64,000 nt of DNA from Anthoceros angustus (Eukaryota; Streptophyta; Anthocerotopsida; Anthocerotales; Anthocerotaceae), in contig MU008189.1 of NCBI GenBank assembly GCA_010909165.1, positions 310,001-374,000 of the forward strand, in the 5' to 3' direction. The notes under the pieces are model-generated. The model searched no databases, was not told the origin of the DNA, and worked only from the letters and a program-made list of their open reading frames with translations. Positions 10,561 through 22,529 of the stretch are shown here, piece by piece (positions within the stretch are counted from its first letter, which is position 1; each line of letters opens with the position of its first letter). The translations under genes were made by a program, and so were the position numbers.

Positions 10561-12158
10561 ATTGGTTTTAGTACTCAAAGCCAGACTACGAAGGCTCAAG
10601 ACATCGTAAAAGGCACTTTCTAATAATATATTTTATCTCCTGGGTGACTCTTCTTGGCTCCAGGCAATTATTGCGGCACACCATCTTGGGTCCATTGCTT
10701 CTTCCCACTATCGGTACCAAGGAAAAAAGTTTAAAGCCTCAGTTCGTTTCTCATTGTGTGGCACAAACCCCAATGGACAATTACATGATCAACTTGGATA
10801 ACTTTTCAATGCTGATTATATATAAAAATAAATACATAAAAGGAAGGAAACCCTATCTTTGAAAACCCGAATCATAGGGTGGTGACTCTTACTAAAGGAG
10901 GGATTCTAAAGAACTTATGAACTTAGTGTTGTGTTCTTCAGAGTCCACCTGAGTATGGATGAGCTGACGAAGGGTAACCGAGATTCTACGGAGAGGCCTA
11001 ACAATCACGTGAGAGTCAACCATCCGTTGAATGTGATTGAAGGTGTGCCATCGAAATGCAGAACCTCTACTTATCTAGGCTCGCGTGCATCACCTAAAAC
11101 CACTAGCTGGACAGGATTACGGGGGATGATGCCATGTCTGAAGAAATGCTGCATCATTTGTGCAACAAAAAGAAGAACTCTAACATCGGCCATGACCATG
11201 CTGAATGTTGGAGTATACCACTGCAGAAGCCGGACCTCCTGAATGAACTTAGCCGGGTTTCAGCGTAGGTCGCAAACAACTGCCAAGTCCCAATTCCAGT
11301 CGAACGATTGAGAGATGGCGAAGGAAGTAACAGACCTGAATCTTTGAGGAACGAGTGACCGGAGTTGGAGAACATGGTCACGTCAGGACAAGATTGGTTA
11401 TCAACCAATCTGTCCAATTCTTGAAGAAGGTGAGATAAGGCAATCAAAGGGTCACAAATGGCGATGTACACCTGCCTTGTATGCAAAACACTATCCTAAG
11501 AGGGAGTGGGGAGGGGAGCAAGGTGATGAAGCAAGACATGTGGCAACGGGAGGTCGATCCTCCCAGGCGCATCAACTAGAGGGGGGATGGGTCAGGAGTT
11601 GTAGAACTCAAACTCATCTGTAGATAGCATAACCTTCTCTTTGTTGATTACATCAAGACATTTGTTTCTAAGAAGGTTCTAACCTCTTGGAATCTTCTTT
11701 TTCCCAATTCCGACATGTCATGTTGGCTCAAGGTCATTAAAAACACCCTTCTAAGAATTACCATCTTACCTCTCTACAAGTGCTACATTCTTCTATTTTC
11801 GTATTGTTATTACCAAATATTTTGAAAGATATATAAAAGTAACTTCTCATCATCTATTTTAAACTTCCAAGTGACCAACGAGGGGTTAGATCCATATTTC
11901 AAGATCTTATAGTTAAAATTACATATCACTATACACAGACTAAGTGTTTCAAGGTTAACTGGTTAGTTATATATCATTGGAGGCTCAAGTAGGTTGTGAC
12001 AACTATCTAAATTATTTCAAGTTGAAATAGGTTAGATAGTTCTTCATCTGAAGTTGCATATCGCAAATAATAATCTTCTAAAGGAATTGATGCCTTCCTA
12101 GGAAATCTTGAACACTTGAGAGGGCTCCGCATAATTATGCAAACCTTGCTATATTAAC
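10561..12158. other. Repeat-like AT-rich spacer, no gene supported
   Basis: Contains two modest open frames (10931-11242 plus, 11154-11486 minus) that overlap in antisense and show no domain or conserved motif. Nothing here supports a gene model. Confidence 0.45.
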
Positions 12159-12551
12159 ATGCTTCCATTTAGGGAGCGCCCTTACACCCTGCTCAACAGG
12201 GTTTCGCTTAGGGCAGATCTATTTTTGACCCCAGGGGATCAAGTTTCGGTTGCTGATGTGGTAGTAACCGATCCTATCCAGGATAGTGTCTGCGAACATG
12301 TTATTCTTAACCCTCCAGGTTGGGCGGCAGAGGGATGCGCGACGGCTAAGGTCCACAAGTACTCTTCTATGTAGAACGGCCATGCCTTCGTCCCCCTTGC
12401 CATTGAGACTCACAGAGCCATGGGCAAGTATTTCTCTAGGTTTATCAAGACCTGCGCCAAGGCTTATCATAACCACAAGAATGGGGTTGGCCTCCCCCTT
12501 TCTTGTATTGTTGCTTCTTCCCAAAGGGTTTTCATTCGCTCTGGGCGTTAA
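12159..12551 (+). pseudogene. Retroelement tail with nuclease-like pattern, one in-frame stop
   Basis: A plus frame runs from 12159 to TAA at 12549-12551 with a single TAG at 12372-12374. It reads 'GDQVSVADVVVTDP' followed about 40 residues later by 'FVPLAIETHRAMGKYFSRF'. The spacing of an Asp after a hydrophobic strand and a later Glu-x-x-x-x-x-x-Lys resembles the C-terminal restriction-like endonuclease region of some non-LTR retrotransposons, but that assignment is an inference. A diverged copy of the same sequence, including its downstream tail with GGGTTTTTCCCAT, lies at 22.5-23.3 kb, which shows this is a dispersed repeat family. Confidence 0.55.
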
Positions 12552-15162
12552 CAGCAGGTAAAAAGCGTAGAGCGCGGGGATGCAGCTTCTTCGACACCGG
12601 TGGTAAGTAGGCCTTTTCACATCCCTGACCACGAAGTTCTTTGTGCGGTTGGTAGTTTAGAAATGCGTGATCGTGGGGGCTAGTCCCCCTGGCATGTTGC
12701 CCTTTGTTGGGTTTTTCCCCCTTTGTTTTTTGGGGTGGATGGGTTTTTCCCATCTCTTTTCAATAATAAAGTCTTCTTTTCCCTATATTAACATGACTGA
12801 CAATCTAACAAGTCAATCATAGACCCAATATTGTGATAATAAGTAATCACTCCATAAAGTAGGACGTTGGGAAATAATGGAGTTCTACATAACCCGTAAT
12901 AGAAGTACTTCTAGGGTTGTAAAAAGCTTAACATTATAATCCTTGGTGTAACATAGGGGAATCAGAACCCTTGCTGAAGATTTCTCCCCCTGGGTTGTTT
13001 TGCTTTATTTTCAAAATACCAAATTAAAAAAAATTATAATCCTTGGTAATCTTAGTAAGATTAGAAATTGTCACTTTACCAACTTCTTTTCAATTGGTGA
13101 TTCCAATCAGGACTGTCACAATCATGATGGACTAACCTTGTATTATCTATGGACTAGTAAAGTAGAGAAATAAATTGCCAAAATGGTTATCTGTTATCTT
13201 ATTTAATATTTTATAAAATTATTATTTTACAGTGTACTACTACAATATTATTAGATAAAAATGATATAGAACTCGTCATCCTGTTGAAAATTCTTAATCA
13301 TAAACTCTTGCACACGTTTTCAACACCTCATTGAAGTTTGCATAAGGAAGAAAATACTAAGGTTGAGAACAATCCCATAAAAAACCAGTCAAGATTTTTT
13401 ATAGCATGAGCATATAAAATCTCATCGGGCCAAACTTGGCTATCTTTTACAAACATAGCATGAAAACTTGCTGTGTTAATGTTTGGTATTTCAATTCAAA
13501 TTCAAAGTACTGAATTTCAATGGATCAGTAATACAATCCCACTTGCTTGCTTCCTTACAAGAAAGCCCTACTTGTGGTTAGCCCCATGCTCCAACATACG
13601 GCAGTTTCCTACGAGTGAGACATTGAGGCACGAGAGCTTCTTTCAGTACTCAGCAATATTGTTGAGTTCTCTGGACGGAGGACACAGTAAACATGAGCAT
13701 ATACTCCACAGCGTCCCTAAGTGTGATATTGCTACGATGGAGGTCCTGCTCATGTTTAGTTTTTCAATTTAAAATCACCTCAACTTCAACTCTTTTAGCA
13801 GATCAATGACTAAGATGAGGATCCCACTTGCTGCTCTAAACAAAACCCCAGAGGAGATCATGAGACTTCCCGGGTTAGAAATGAGCCAATTTTCTTTCAT
13901 GTACAAGATCTAAAGGTGTGAGACTTGCTTTCAATATTCAACATGAATAGGAAAAAATACAAAAAACTGAAAATTAGCTTCGCAATTTTAAGAGATTTAC
14001 AAAAAGCTAAAAATTAACTTTGCAATTTGAAGAGATCCATAGCATAAAAGTTATGAGTGCAGTTTCCACTTGCCATTTTAATCCTCCGTGATAGCCTCAA
14101 TAATGATATTGTTAGAGTCTTTAAAACCATGTGCTTCGAGCAGCTTTTGGTGATGGTCTAGAGGTACATTCATGCGGGATGTGATCATGAATTTGTCAAG
14201 GCTACAAAATTTGCTCCTTGTATTGTTGGGATGTGAAACAACCCAAGAATGTGTTTCTTCTATGTGGTCCTTGTAAGCATAGGGTTCTTCAATCTAAGCA
14301 CCTTTTACCGTGGGAGTTTAGCAGAGTTAATAAAGGGGATACCAATTGACCTTCCAATCCCAAATGCATTTGCTAGAAGCTGGCAACATACATATAAGTT
14401 GGGCTAGCTGGTTGCCACTAGTATTCTCAAGGCTTCAATTCACCTTTGTCCTTACCATATATGTTCTTCACCCTTTATCTTTACAACGTCTGTCTCATTT
14501 TCTTATCTCAGATATGTTCATGTTCTCAGTCCTCTTTGCCAATGCTGAAGTTTCACTTTTACAAGCTTATCATGTGCGTATGCACGTTTAATGTACATGT
14601 AACTAAGATGTGGTTCCTGATAAAATTAGTTTTTTTAGTCAAAAATATCTCTATCATATGTTATGTTGTGGGTTTTTTTACGCTGATGGCTGATGTATCA
14701 CATGAGGTAAATTAGTCCTGTTAAATATTATTTGAAGTATTTTACGAACTTTAGCAGAATGTGAGTTTTAAGACCCTTAGTGTGGTCGTAGTACATATAA
14801 TACTTGCTAACCCACTTATGGTTTCTAGTTTCATCTTGATGTCAAGACTCTCAAGAACAACACTCCAATGATTAGACACGAGAGAATGATAGAGTTAAGG
14901 AAGTATGAGAGACATACACATACATTTATCCAAAAGATTAAAATGATGCATACCGATTTTTCTTTCTTGAAGATAGAATTACACACAGACTTACCAAGAT
15001 GTTGACCCTTGAGACACCCCTGATATTTCATTGATGATTACATCTTGTTGTGATGAGTCGCATCAATTCTCATGTACATTGAGCCATAAGCAACCACAGA
15101 TAGGCATATAAAAAGTAGGCACCCAGTTGGATCCTCTAAAGAGAGTAGTAGTTAAATTCCAA
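12552..15162. other. AT-rich spacer, no gene supported
   Basis: After the shared repeat tail (to about 12780) the sequence is low-GC with short frames only. Frames at 13473-13772 and 14346-14715 are hydrophobic and poorly biased, as expected for AT-rich noncoding DNA. No splice-consistent coding segments were found. Confidence 0.5.
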
Positions 15163-16143
15163 CTATCTAGAGCCTTTAAACTTATGGACCATAATAGCTT
15201 CTCTCACATTATCAAATGTTGCTACTACATCTAAATAAGGGATCAAATCTAACAATTCATGGTCATTGGGATCATCCATAAAAGTAGAAATAGGAACAGC
15301 ATTTTCAGGTTGAAGAGAATAGCAATGTGGGCTATTATCCACAATAATCGTGTTATTTAGATCTCTCCCAAGAAAGGAAAGATCTTTCACGTAGCCGCCG
15401 TCAATATGACGACAAGATTCACGATAGAGGCGGTATCGGATGCTTGAGTGAATATCAAGTTGATCAACCAATGGATCAGCATACTTTCTCAAGCTTGCCG
15501 TAAACAAGATGACCTCAAATTTTGGGGCAACAGTTTTGAGAAATTTCTCCACAAATGGTCTCTTTAGAACATATACCACTGTCATCTTATTTTCTACCTC
15601 CACATTGAAGATGAAATCATAGCTACTGATTGGCTTAAACGAAGAATGAACAAGGGTCTCATCTAGATCTAAAACAAGAGTCTTCTTACCATGGTCTTGT
15701 GTCAATTGTGGAGGTAATGTACAAGATTCACGAATAGAATTTTCATTTGCTTCTGAATGTTCATCTTCCATCCCTGCTGCATCTGAGTAGTGACCAAACC
15801 TTGGATGATGATCCATGTTAAAAAACGCGTCACTAGAGGCTTTAGTCAAACTGAGACAATGCATGATGGCACGCCATAAGCGAGAACCACCAATACTCGG
15901 TGAATGGTGTGATTGGGAAAAGGGCTGCATCGACTGAGATTCTCTACATGGGTTGATTAATTTATTTTGTAATCTAAAATAATTGGTTTGATGATATATG
16001 TTGCTACTATAAGCAAAATATCTCACAAGCAACTCCACACTTTGAATGGTTAAAGAAAATTCAAGTAAATGATTTAACCTGGATAATTGTAATTGTGCCA
16101 AGGCCATAGATGATTTTACACATTTGAAAGTCAAGCAAACCAA
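15163..16143 (-). CDS. CTD small phosphatase-like (FCP/SCP, HAD superfamily), intronless
   Basis: A 326-residue frame without introns. The FCP1/SCP catalytic domain starts near residue 150 with the HAD nucleophile motif 'LVLDLDETLVHSS' (DxDxT). It continues with 'VILFTASLRKYADPLVDQLD' (motif II), an Arg-Tyr-Arg-Leu-Tyr-Arg segment and 'IIVDNSPHCYSLQPENA' (motif III), and ends with 'ATFDNVREAI', so all catalytic elements are present. Such enzymes remove phosphate from Ser, for example in the RNA polymerase II tail. The first 140 residues are not conserved to my eye, and the true start may be an internal Met. The local DNA is strikingly AT-rich compared with the neighbouring spliced genes. A retrocopy, or a lineage-specific gene, would both fit. 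Confidence 0.8.
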   Translation of the reverse strand: MVCLTFKCVKSSMALAQLQLSRLNHLLEFSLTIQSVELLVRYFAYSSNIYHQTNYFRLQNKLINPCRESQSMQPFSQSHHSPSIGGSRLWRAIMHCLSLTKASSDAFFNMDHHPRFGHYSDAAGMEDEHSEANENSIRESCTLPPQLTQDHGKKTLVLDLDETLVHSSFKPISSYDFIFNVEVENKMTVVYVLKRPFVEKFLKTVAPKFEVILFTASLRKYADPLVDQLDIHSSIRYRLYRESCRHIDGGYVKDLSFLGRDLNNTIIVDNSPHCYSLQPENAVPISTFMDDPNDHELLDLIPYLDVVATFDNVREAIMVHKFKGSR

Positions 16144-16148
16144 TGAAC

Positions 16149-16439
16149 CTAGTCTCCAAAATCTTCAAAACCTCCAGAATATAGTATGCCTAATTCAGAC
16201 ACAGGTTGACAAACAATGATATATATGATATATCCTAAACTTAATAGCATAAAAATAGCTAGTATTGGAGCGAGAATTTTTCGAGGAAGTGCGTTTGCAT
16301 TTGAGTTTTGAGAATTGGGTATGTAGAAAGAAGGAATATTTGATGAAGAACAAGAATTAGCTGGAATATGAAGAAATGAAAAGGACACAAACACTAGAAA
16401 AAGAAAAGCATTAGGAAGAAAAGAACGTGGTATACGCAT
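16149..16439 (-). CDS. Small secreted or membrane protein, uncertain
   Basis: A 96-residue frame six bases upstream of the phosphatase frame and on the same strand. It starts with a signal-peptide-like stretch (FLFLVFVSFSFLHI) and has a second hydrophobic segment (ILAIFMLLSLGYIIYIIV), with an Asn/Ser-rich part between. No family is recognised. The layout resembles the N-terminal part of membrane-bound ATL-type proteins, but no RING domain follows. AT-rich DNA easily yields such hydrophobic frames. Confidence 0.3.
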   Translation of the reverse strand: MRIPRSFLPNAFLFLVFVSFSFLHIPANSCSSSNIPSFYIPNSQNSNANALPRKILAPILAIFMLLSLGYIIYIIVCQPVSELGILYSGGFEDFGD

Positions 16440-17658
16440 ACGATCAACAAAAATATATATTCTTCACATGTTATTCAATGCAGTCTATTTATGTAAGAAC
16501 AAAAACAATAAAAACAAAAGCAAAGAAGTTAAAATAGCTTCTATGTTGTAACATAAGGGAAGACAAAAAATGCAACTAGGTAATTTAGCTGGTTGACTAT
16601 CAAGCTGCACAAATTCCAAGCAAAAAAAATTAATCAGAATTGCATTATTACAAAAGATATTAATTTCCCCAAAACTAGGGAAAGAGGAGAATTGCATCTT
16701 TAGTATGTTTCAAGAAACTTGTTCTATGAAAAGATAAAATAGTTCAAGCCTCCTCTATTCATCATTCCTTCTTGAATCTACCTTATATAATGTAAAGAAC
16801 ACATCCTGACACATAGTAATGTGTTTTTTAATGCAACAAGACAGCAAATTCACTATTTTCTTGCTTTTTAACTTTCCTTAGGGTGAGTTGCAATACAAAA
16901 TCTTCACATGAATCGAATCAAAAGCTCTATGAACATTATTGTACGTGTTTATCTTACCTTCTATTAGATCCAAAAATCCCCATTGTCACATAATAGTAAG
17001 AAGTTCACACCCCTAGATAAAGAGTTATATTTAAACAATAGAAGGGCCAATAATTGAGGCAGTTTCAGAACATAATTACATAAATACTTGAATAAAATTG
17101 AAGTTATAATTTATTTCATTATATATTTCATGATTTAATTATTTAAAAATTAATAAAAACTTAAAATAGGTACCTAGTAGTTTTGCTGCTTTGTCTTCCT
17201 TGAATTTCATGATAGTATCCTATAAGGCTGAAGTGAGGTGCCAAATGCCTTTGGGTCTCGAGGATAGGGACAAACGATTGGCCAAAAGAAGCTAGAACAT
17301 TTGCTCTCTGCCAAGTTTGATGTCAAAATATCGGAGTAAATAAAATACAAATCGGGATCTCAATAGTAATCTATAAAAGAAGTTGTATGTAGCAGAGATT
17401 GACGCTCATTAGTTTCCTGAGAGATACATGGAGCTGAGTTTCAAGAGAGGAGAATATATTATTTTACTAGAATATTATTATAATATTATGCAAAGTATTG
17501 CCTCCTAGTACGCAATATTATACAAGTAACGCCCCTTAGTAGTAGGTACTTGGTTTCAACATTTGGTTGGGTGGGGAAGTCTTAAGGTGCAGTACTAGGA
17601 TAGTGGATTGGAGCATTGCCTGGAAGGATGGAGGTGCACAGAATAGAGATGGATGAGA
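16440..17658. other. AT-rich spacer
   Basis: No supported gene. The frame at 16485-16697 minus is hydrophobic and Cys-rich without a pattern. The right side holds the 3' end of the P450 transcript. Confidence 0.45.
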
Positions 17659-19589
17659 TCAATAGAGCGAGTCGGAGAGACGAGGAGACGGCACGGCCAT
17701 GAGGCGGTGAAGCCTGGCGATGCTGAGGATGCCTTTCTCCGCCATGTCCAGGTCCTGCGGTTTCAACGCGTGCGGGAGAGACCAGTGGAACATGTGCACC
17801 AGGCGAGCCACGGTGAGGAGCACCACCACATCTCCCAGCGGCATTCCTGGGCAGCTTCGCCGGCCAGCCCCGAACGGCAGCAGCTCGAAGTCCTGCCCGG
17901 TGTGCGAGACGTCTCGGGCTGAGAATCTGTGAGGGTCGAATTTTTGTGGGTTCGGCCAGTTCGTCTCGTCCCTGTGGATGGCGTACGCGTTCACGAATGT
18001 TATGGTGTCCTTGGGGATGTCGTAGCCTCCTACCTTGCACGCTTTGCTGGAGCGGTGCGGGATCAGGACCGCTCCCGCTGCGTGCAGCCGGTAGCTCTCC
18101 TTCACCACGTTGAGCAGGAAGGGCATTTTGCGCACGTCTGATTCTTCCACCACCCGGGATTGGTCCACCACGGAGTCCACCTCTCGCTGCAGTTTGGCCA
18201 TCACATCTGGGTTGCGGATCAGCTCTGATAATGCCCACTCGACTGTAACGGCTACCGTCTCGGAACCCGCCACCAGCAGCTCCTGGAGGTTGATGCGTTC
18301 GGGAGGGAAGCATATAGCGTATGAAAGAAGTCTTGTCAATGAAATGAAAGTATGAAACTGAAATTGAAGCAAGGTCTCGCGGTTTATGGTGGCTGGGAAG
18401 TTAGAATTTGATTGAAATGCTTACCACGATGAGGGCTTTGATCTCGCTGTCGCTCAGGGTCTTGGTACCCTTGGCCCCCGGGAGGGTGAGGAGGACGTCC
18501 AGGAAGTCCCTGTTGCTAGAATGCGTTTCCTCCCTGCTCTTGTGTAGTCTCCGGTCTTGGATCAGCTTGTCCAGGTAGGCGCTCATGGTGCCACGGGTTT
18601 TGCACATGGCGGCTTTGAAGTTCTTAATCCTGTCCAGGAAACCCAGCTGCGGGATCCAGTCGCCTATGATGGGAGCGCCCGTCAGGAAAAAGTAGGCTTC
18701 CACAGTCTCGCGGAACATGAGGGCCTGATGAGCAAGAGAGCAATTTTGTTGGCAACGGGTAAGCAGGATCAGGCATGGATGCGGTTTTAGGGTTCCATGT
18801 TGATCACCTCTTCGGACTCGTATGCACCGCCATGGGTACCGTCGTACTCGTAGCATCTTCTCCCCATGAGCAGGCGAGTCATGTTATTGGAGGAGAAGAC
18901 GAATGTCATGTGATGCAGGTCCACTCCATCGGGATCCTGGCGTTTGCAGCCCTTCCAGATGGACCTCAACATACTGGAAAGCTCCTCCAGCCGCACACTG
19001 GCGAACTCTTCCACCCGCTGGGAGTTGAGGAGCTGGGAGGTCATGATCTTTCTGCATTACCTAGGCACATTTTTATGATCAAGGAACTTGCTTCAATGCA
19101 CAACTCTTGCAACAGACAATCACGGATGTCGATAATTTGTGGCTCCCGGATTGGCTGCACCTCGTACCTCAAATGAATGTAGGTAGCATCGTAGTTTCCC
19201 ATGACAACGGTGTCATCACCGTAGAACAGGTTGTGTCTGGCTGTATTGTGAGGTCGGTTAGCGAAGCTCTGGTCCTGAGTCTTGAGCACCTCTTTGGCCA
19301 GCTCGGAAGTGGAGACGACGATTGCCTTGGTCGGCCCGATCCGAAGCATGAAGATTGGGCCAAGCTTCTTGGCAATGTCGGTGAAGGTAACATGGAGACT
19401 CGGTGAGCTCAGCACAGACAGATTGCCCACCAGCGGGAGCCCAGGAGGGCTAGGAGGAAGCCGCAGCTTCCTCGAGCCCAGCTTTCCCGCGAGAACAAAC
19501 AGAACACCCAAAACGGCGGCTATGCCCGTCAGGTATACCACCCATGCTCCACCTTGAGAGCCTTCAATTCCTTCACCCCAATTCCCCAT
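17659..19589 (-). CDS. Cytochrome P450, A-type (CYP71 clan), intact
   Basis: Four exons (19168-19589, 18808-19051, 18425-18724, 17659-18282) give 1590 bases and 529 residues. The N-terminal anchor spans about residues 17-35, then the Pro-rich hinge LPPSPPGLPLVGNL at 44-57. The oxygen-binding I-helix is AGSETV at about 327, the K-helix ExxR is ESYR at 384-387, the PERF-type segment is FDPHRF, and the haem loop is PFGAGRRSCPG with Cys at about 466. All catalytic landmarks of a class II microsomal P450 are present. The C-helix normally carries Trp-x-x-x-Arg; here it reads YIHLR, so Tyr replaces Trp. The substrate is unknown. Intron positions equal those of the broken P450 at 27.3 kb, marking the two as close relatives. 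Confidence 0.92.
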
Positions 19590-19800
19590 TGCCTCGCGGT
19601 TGGTGATGGGCAGATCTCCTGAAGTCCTGTCTGTCTGCAGACACCAGTGTGCCTCCCACCACCTTTGTAGGGGGAATCACCCATGGATTCTGTAGACTGG
19701 ATTACTGTTTCCGAGGTGCCTTCGGGCATCATATTTGCTTTGGGAAAGGTATCTTGGAGTCGTCCAGACAGGGGGCTCGAACGGCAAGTGGGCCCGGGGC

Positions 19801-20124
19801 TTATCCCGTCGAGCATGACCATCCTTCCTGCCGTATGTTCATCTTGCTAGCGTTCTTCGTTGGGCGGATTTCCATGGTGGTCGACCGCCTTAAGAGGTCT
19901 TCTTCCCCGCCTCTTGCCTGGATGCATATGGCCTTGCCGCCTACAGGCCGGATCATATGGCCTTGCTGCAGAGTGTACTGGGCGGGGCGGACTTTTAAGC
20001 GCACTCCATGGTGGACGATCACCATAGTTTTCTTCTCCTTCTTTCCCGGCGGAATTTTGTTCTTTAGTTCGTCTTCTTCGGCGGATTCATCCGGCAGCAG
20101 TTTCTGTTCATTGAGGACCACCAC
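19801..20124 (-). CDS. Hypothetical 107-residue frame
   Basis: Lies in the 0.9 kb gap between the P450 start and HCF164. It is charged, with a Lys-rich segment (IPPGKKEKKTMVIVHHG) and balanced composition, but has no recognised family, no splice support and an overlapping frame on the other strand (19649-20137). It may be decayed transposon sequence. Confidence 0.2.
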   Translation of the reverse strand: MVVLNEQKLLPDESAEEDELKNKIPPGKKEKKTMVIVHHGVRLKVRPAQYTLQQGHMIRPVGGKAICIQARGGEEDLLRRSTTMEIRPTKNASKMNIRQEGWSCSTG

Positions 20125-20509
20125 TCAAATAGAGTAAGTGTTCTTCTGCTACAGCGGAGTTGGACAGGGCACTATGAGAGCGTCCCAGTGTCTTCTCTCA
20201 CACAGGAAAGCAACCAGGGATTTTACCGTGGAAACACGAGGCGAGGAGTGATGTGGATTTCATTCATTTCGGTCTACCAGTATGTACATCGATCTGCACG
20301 CTCGGTTACATAGACTCCCCCCAATTTGCCAGGCTAGGCAGTCTCCTCTAAAAGAATTTCTGGAGTCTAATAAGAGCGTGCAAGGGCAGCTGGTGTTGTT
20401 GCACAGCCGACTGGATGGTGTGGGATCCCAGAACCTCAGCGAGTGAAGCATGTTCGGTGAGAAGAAAGAAGAGAGGGAGGGAAGGAAGGAGGCAGGACTG
20501 TCTGATGAA

Positions 20510-21684
20510 TTATGAATGGGCACGAGGGTCCTGGGGGCTACTCTTAGGTTTGAGAGTTGCTGCGTCTGAGAAGCGACCGACAAGTCTGGTATGCGGCAGG
20601 CTAGGCTCACCTTGGATCAACGCTCGTAAGTTGTCGACAAGGAAGGTTTTGGGCATCCTTCCCACAATGTTCCCCTCTTCATTCCCTTGGCCATCCAGAA
20701 AGGTGAAGTGTGGAATGCCCTCCACGCCAAACTCGTCCAGTTCCTGCTCCCACTTGGTGTTGTCCACGTTGAGCATGACGAAGTTTACCTGGTCCCTGAG
20801 CAAGGGGTGAGAACGGGGATGAGAAAGGCGTGAAGAGAATAGCCTACCCTAGCCTGATTGCACGGACAGTAAGGCCGAGCTCTCACAAAATGACACTCAC
20901 TTGTACTCCTGCTCCACACCATACACATCCCGAGCCATCTCTCGGCACACCTCGCACCAGTCGGCGTAGAACTCTAACACCGTTGGCCGTCCGTTGCTGA
21001 GAGCCTGCACACCACACCACACCACAAGGAGGTTCCAAAATGAGGCCAATACCATGGCAACATCTGTGCAGCCAGGCACACAAGACTCACCTCACCTCAC
21101 CTCCTCATAGGGAACAGCTGCCGCAGCAAGCTGACCCAAGTCCGGGCCCGCACTGATGAGCCGGGGGGCCAGGAACAGACTCACGGCAACAGCACAGGAA
21201 GCGAGGGCCAGGATCTGGTTGCTCCTCTTGCTCGGCCCCTCCTGATATGAAGAGGCAGACTCAACCACAGGATCTGCGACTTCAGCTTCAGCTTCCGCTT
21301 CCGATCCAGCTCCAGCCGCATTCACACTCTCACAGGCCTCATCGCCTGTTGCCGCCTGCTGGATCGGGGAATGTGCCTCAACAAAAATGCACCACAATTG
21401 AGCCAATCCGATCCGATCCGATCCCAGCCAAGCCAAGCCTAATGCAAAGCTAAGGTGAGACCTACTTCATCTCGTGAAGGAACGGCCTGAGCTGCGAACC
21501 TCCATTTGGCAGACTGGTGAGCTCCCGCCTGCTGAGCCGTGGCTACCAGCTGATAGCTGCGGCTGCTTCCACCCGCTCTCATCAGGCTTGGTTGTCTCAT
21601 CACGCTAGGATGTCTCGCCACTGAGAATTGCGAGTGGCAGCACAGCTGCACGGCAGGCAAAACGGAGGCCATGATAGACGCCAT
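20510..21684 (-). CDS. HCF164: HCF164-type thylakoid thioredoxin-like protein
   Basis: Four exons (21466-21684, 21101-21358, 20901-21004, 20510-20795) give 867 bases and 288 residues. In Arabidopsis HCF164 sits in the thylakoid membrane with its thioredoxin domain in the lumen, takes reducing power across the membrane and is needed for cytochrome b6f assembly. The first 75 residues are Ser/Arg/Ala-rich, as in a transit peptide. An acidic Ala/Glu stretch follows, then one membrane helix ([17 protein letters not shown]). The active site reads [11 protein letters not shown], with the family-specific Cys-Glu-Val-Cys in place of the usual CGPC. The family signature [19 protein letters not shown] and the cis-Pro segment VEGIPHF complete the fold. 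The Met-Ala-Ser start at 21682-21684 gives a typical plastid N terminus. Confidence 0.95.
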
Positions 21685-21807
21685 TGAATCTCTGCGCCGT
21701 TCGATCCCAGGATAAGCAACAAATACGGAAGTCGACGGCCTGCCTTCAACACGACACTGCCGTTAGGGTCTTATGCGCCTTTCAAATTACAGTCGTTTGA
21801 TGTGATA

Positions 21808-22120
21808 CGCAGCCGGGAAGGGTTTGCTCAGGATGCAGGTGAGAAGCCTTTGCTAGGAAGCGTTTGTTCAGGATCCAGCTGGGAAAGCGTTTGCTCAGGA
21901 TGCAGGTGAGAAACGTTTGCCAGGAAGCGTTTGTTCAGGATTCAGCTGGGAAGCGTTTGCTCAGATCCAGCTGGAAGGCGTTGCCCTAGGATTCAGCTGG
22001 GAGGCGTTTCCCTAACATTCAGCTGTGAAGCGTTTGCTCAAGGTTCAGCTGTGAGGCGTTTGCTCAAGGTTCAGCTGAGAAGAGTTTGCTCCAGATTCAG
22101 CTGGGAAGCGTTTGCTCAGG
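21808..22120. repeat. Minisatellite, about 25-base unit, roughly 12-13 copies
   Basis: Units resemble GGGAAGCGTTTGCTCAGGAT followed by TCAGCT, with substitutions and one- or two-base indels. The array begins about 120 bases upstream of the HCF164 start codon region and may therefore lie in its promoter. The copies are too irregular and closely packed for a CRISPR array. Confidence 0.85.
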
Positions 22121-22391
22121 TTTTACTCCGTGCTTGAATGCTGGCAAAGCTGTGCAACAGATTCCCCCTTTCATCCTATTTCTGATCATGAGACGTGAGT
22201 CAAGAAAAACATGTCTTTTTTATCTTCTTGGCCCTGCTAAGCATAGGCTGCGATGATCCATGGTGCGGTTGGAGAACTGGCCATTGGCAAACATATGCTC
22301 ATCAATCCAAAGTTTGCGTAGTAGGTAGTCTGGAGCCCCTTTCAGCACCATCGTGATGTATTCATGCATCATACATTATCACGGTATAATT

Positions 22392-22424
22392 ACCCTTACC
22401 CCTTAGTAAGGGGTCCGTAAGGGT
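22392..22424. repeat. Nested hairpin followed by a T-run
   Basis: An outer arm ACCCTTA pairs with TAAGGGT and an inner CCCCTT pairs with AAGGGG. A run of eight T follows. It could be a transposon end or a structured RNA end; no transcript evidence is visible. Confidence 0.5.
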
Positions 22425-22529
22425 TTTTTTTATTACACTTAAATTACACCAAATTACAAATTTATTACAGTTGTAAGTTTGGTAAAATTACATTGTTTAC
22501 ATAATTTACATTTCGAACAGGTCGCTCAA

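Noticed and set aside
17582-18313. Minus-strand frame of 243 residues over P450 exon 4
   Set aside because: Shifted-frame shadow of the P450 coding sequence.
21808-22120. CRISPR-like array
   Set aside because: The units adjoin each other without unique spacers, vary in length, and the genome is eukaryotic.
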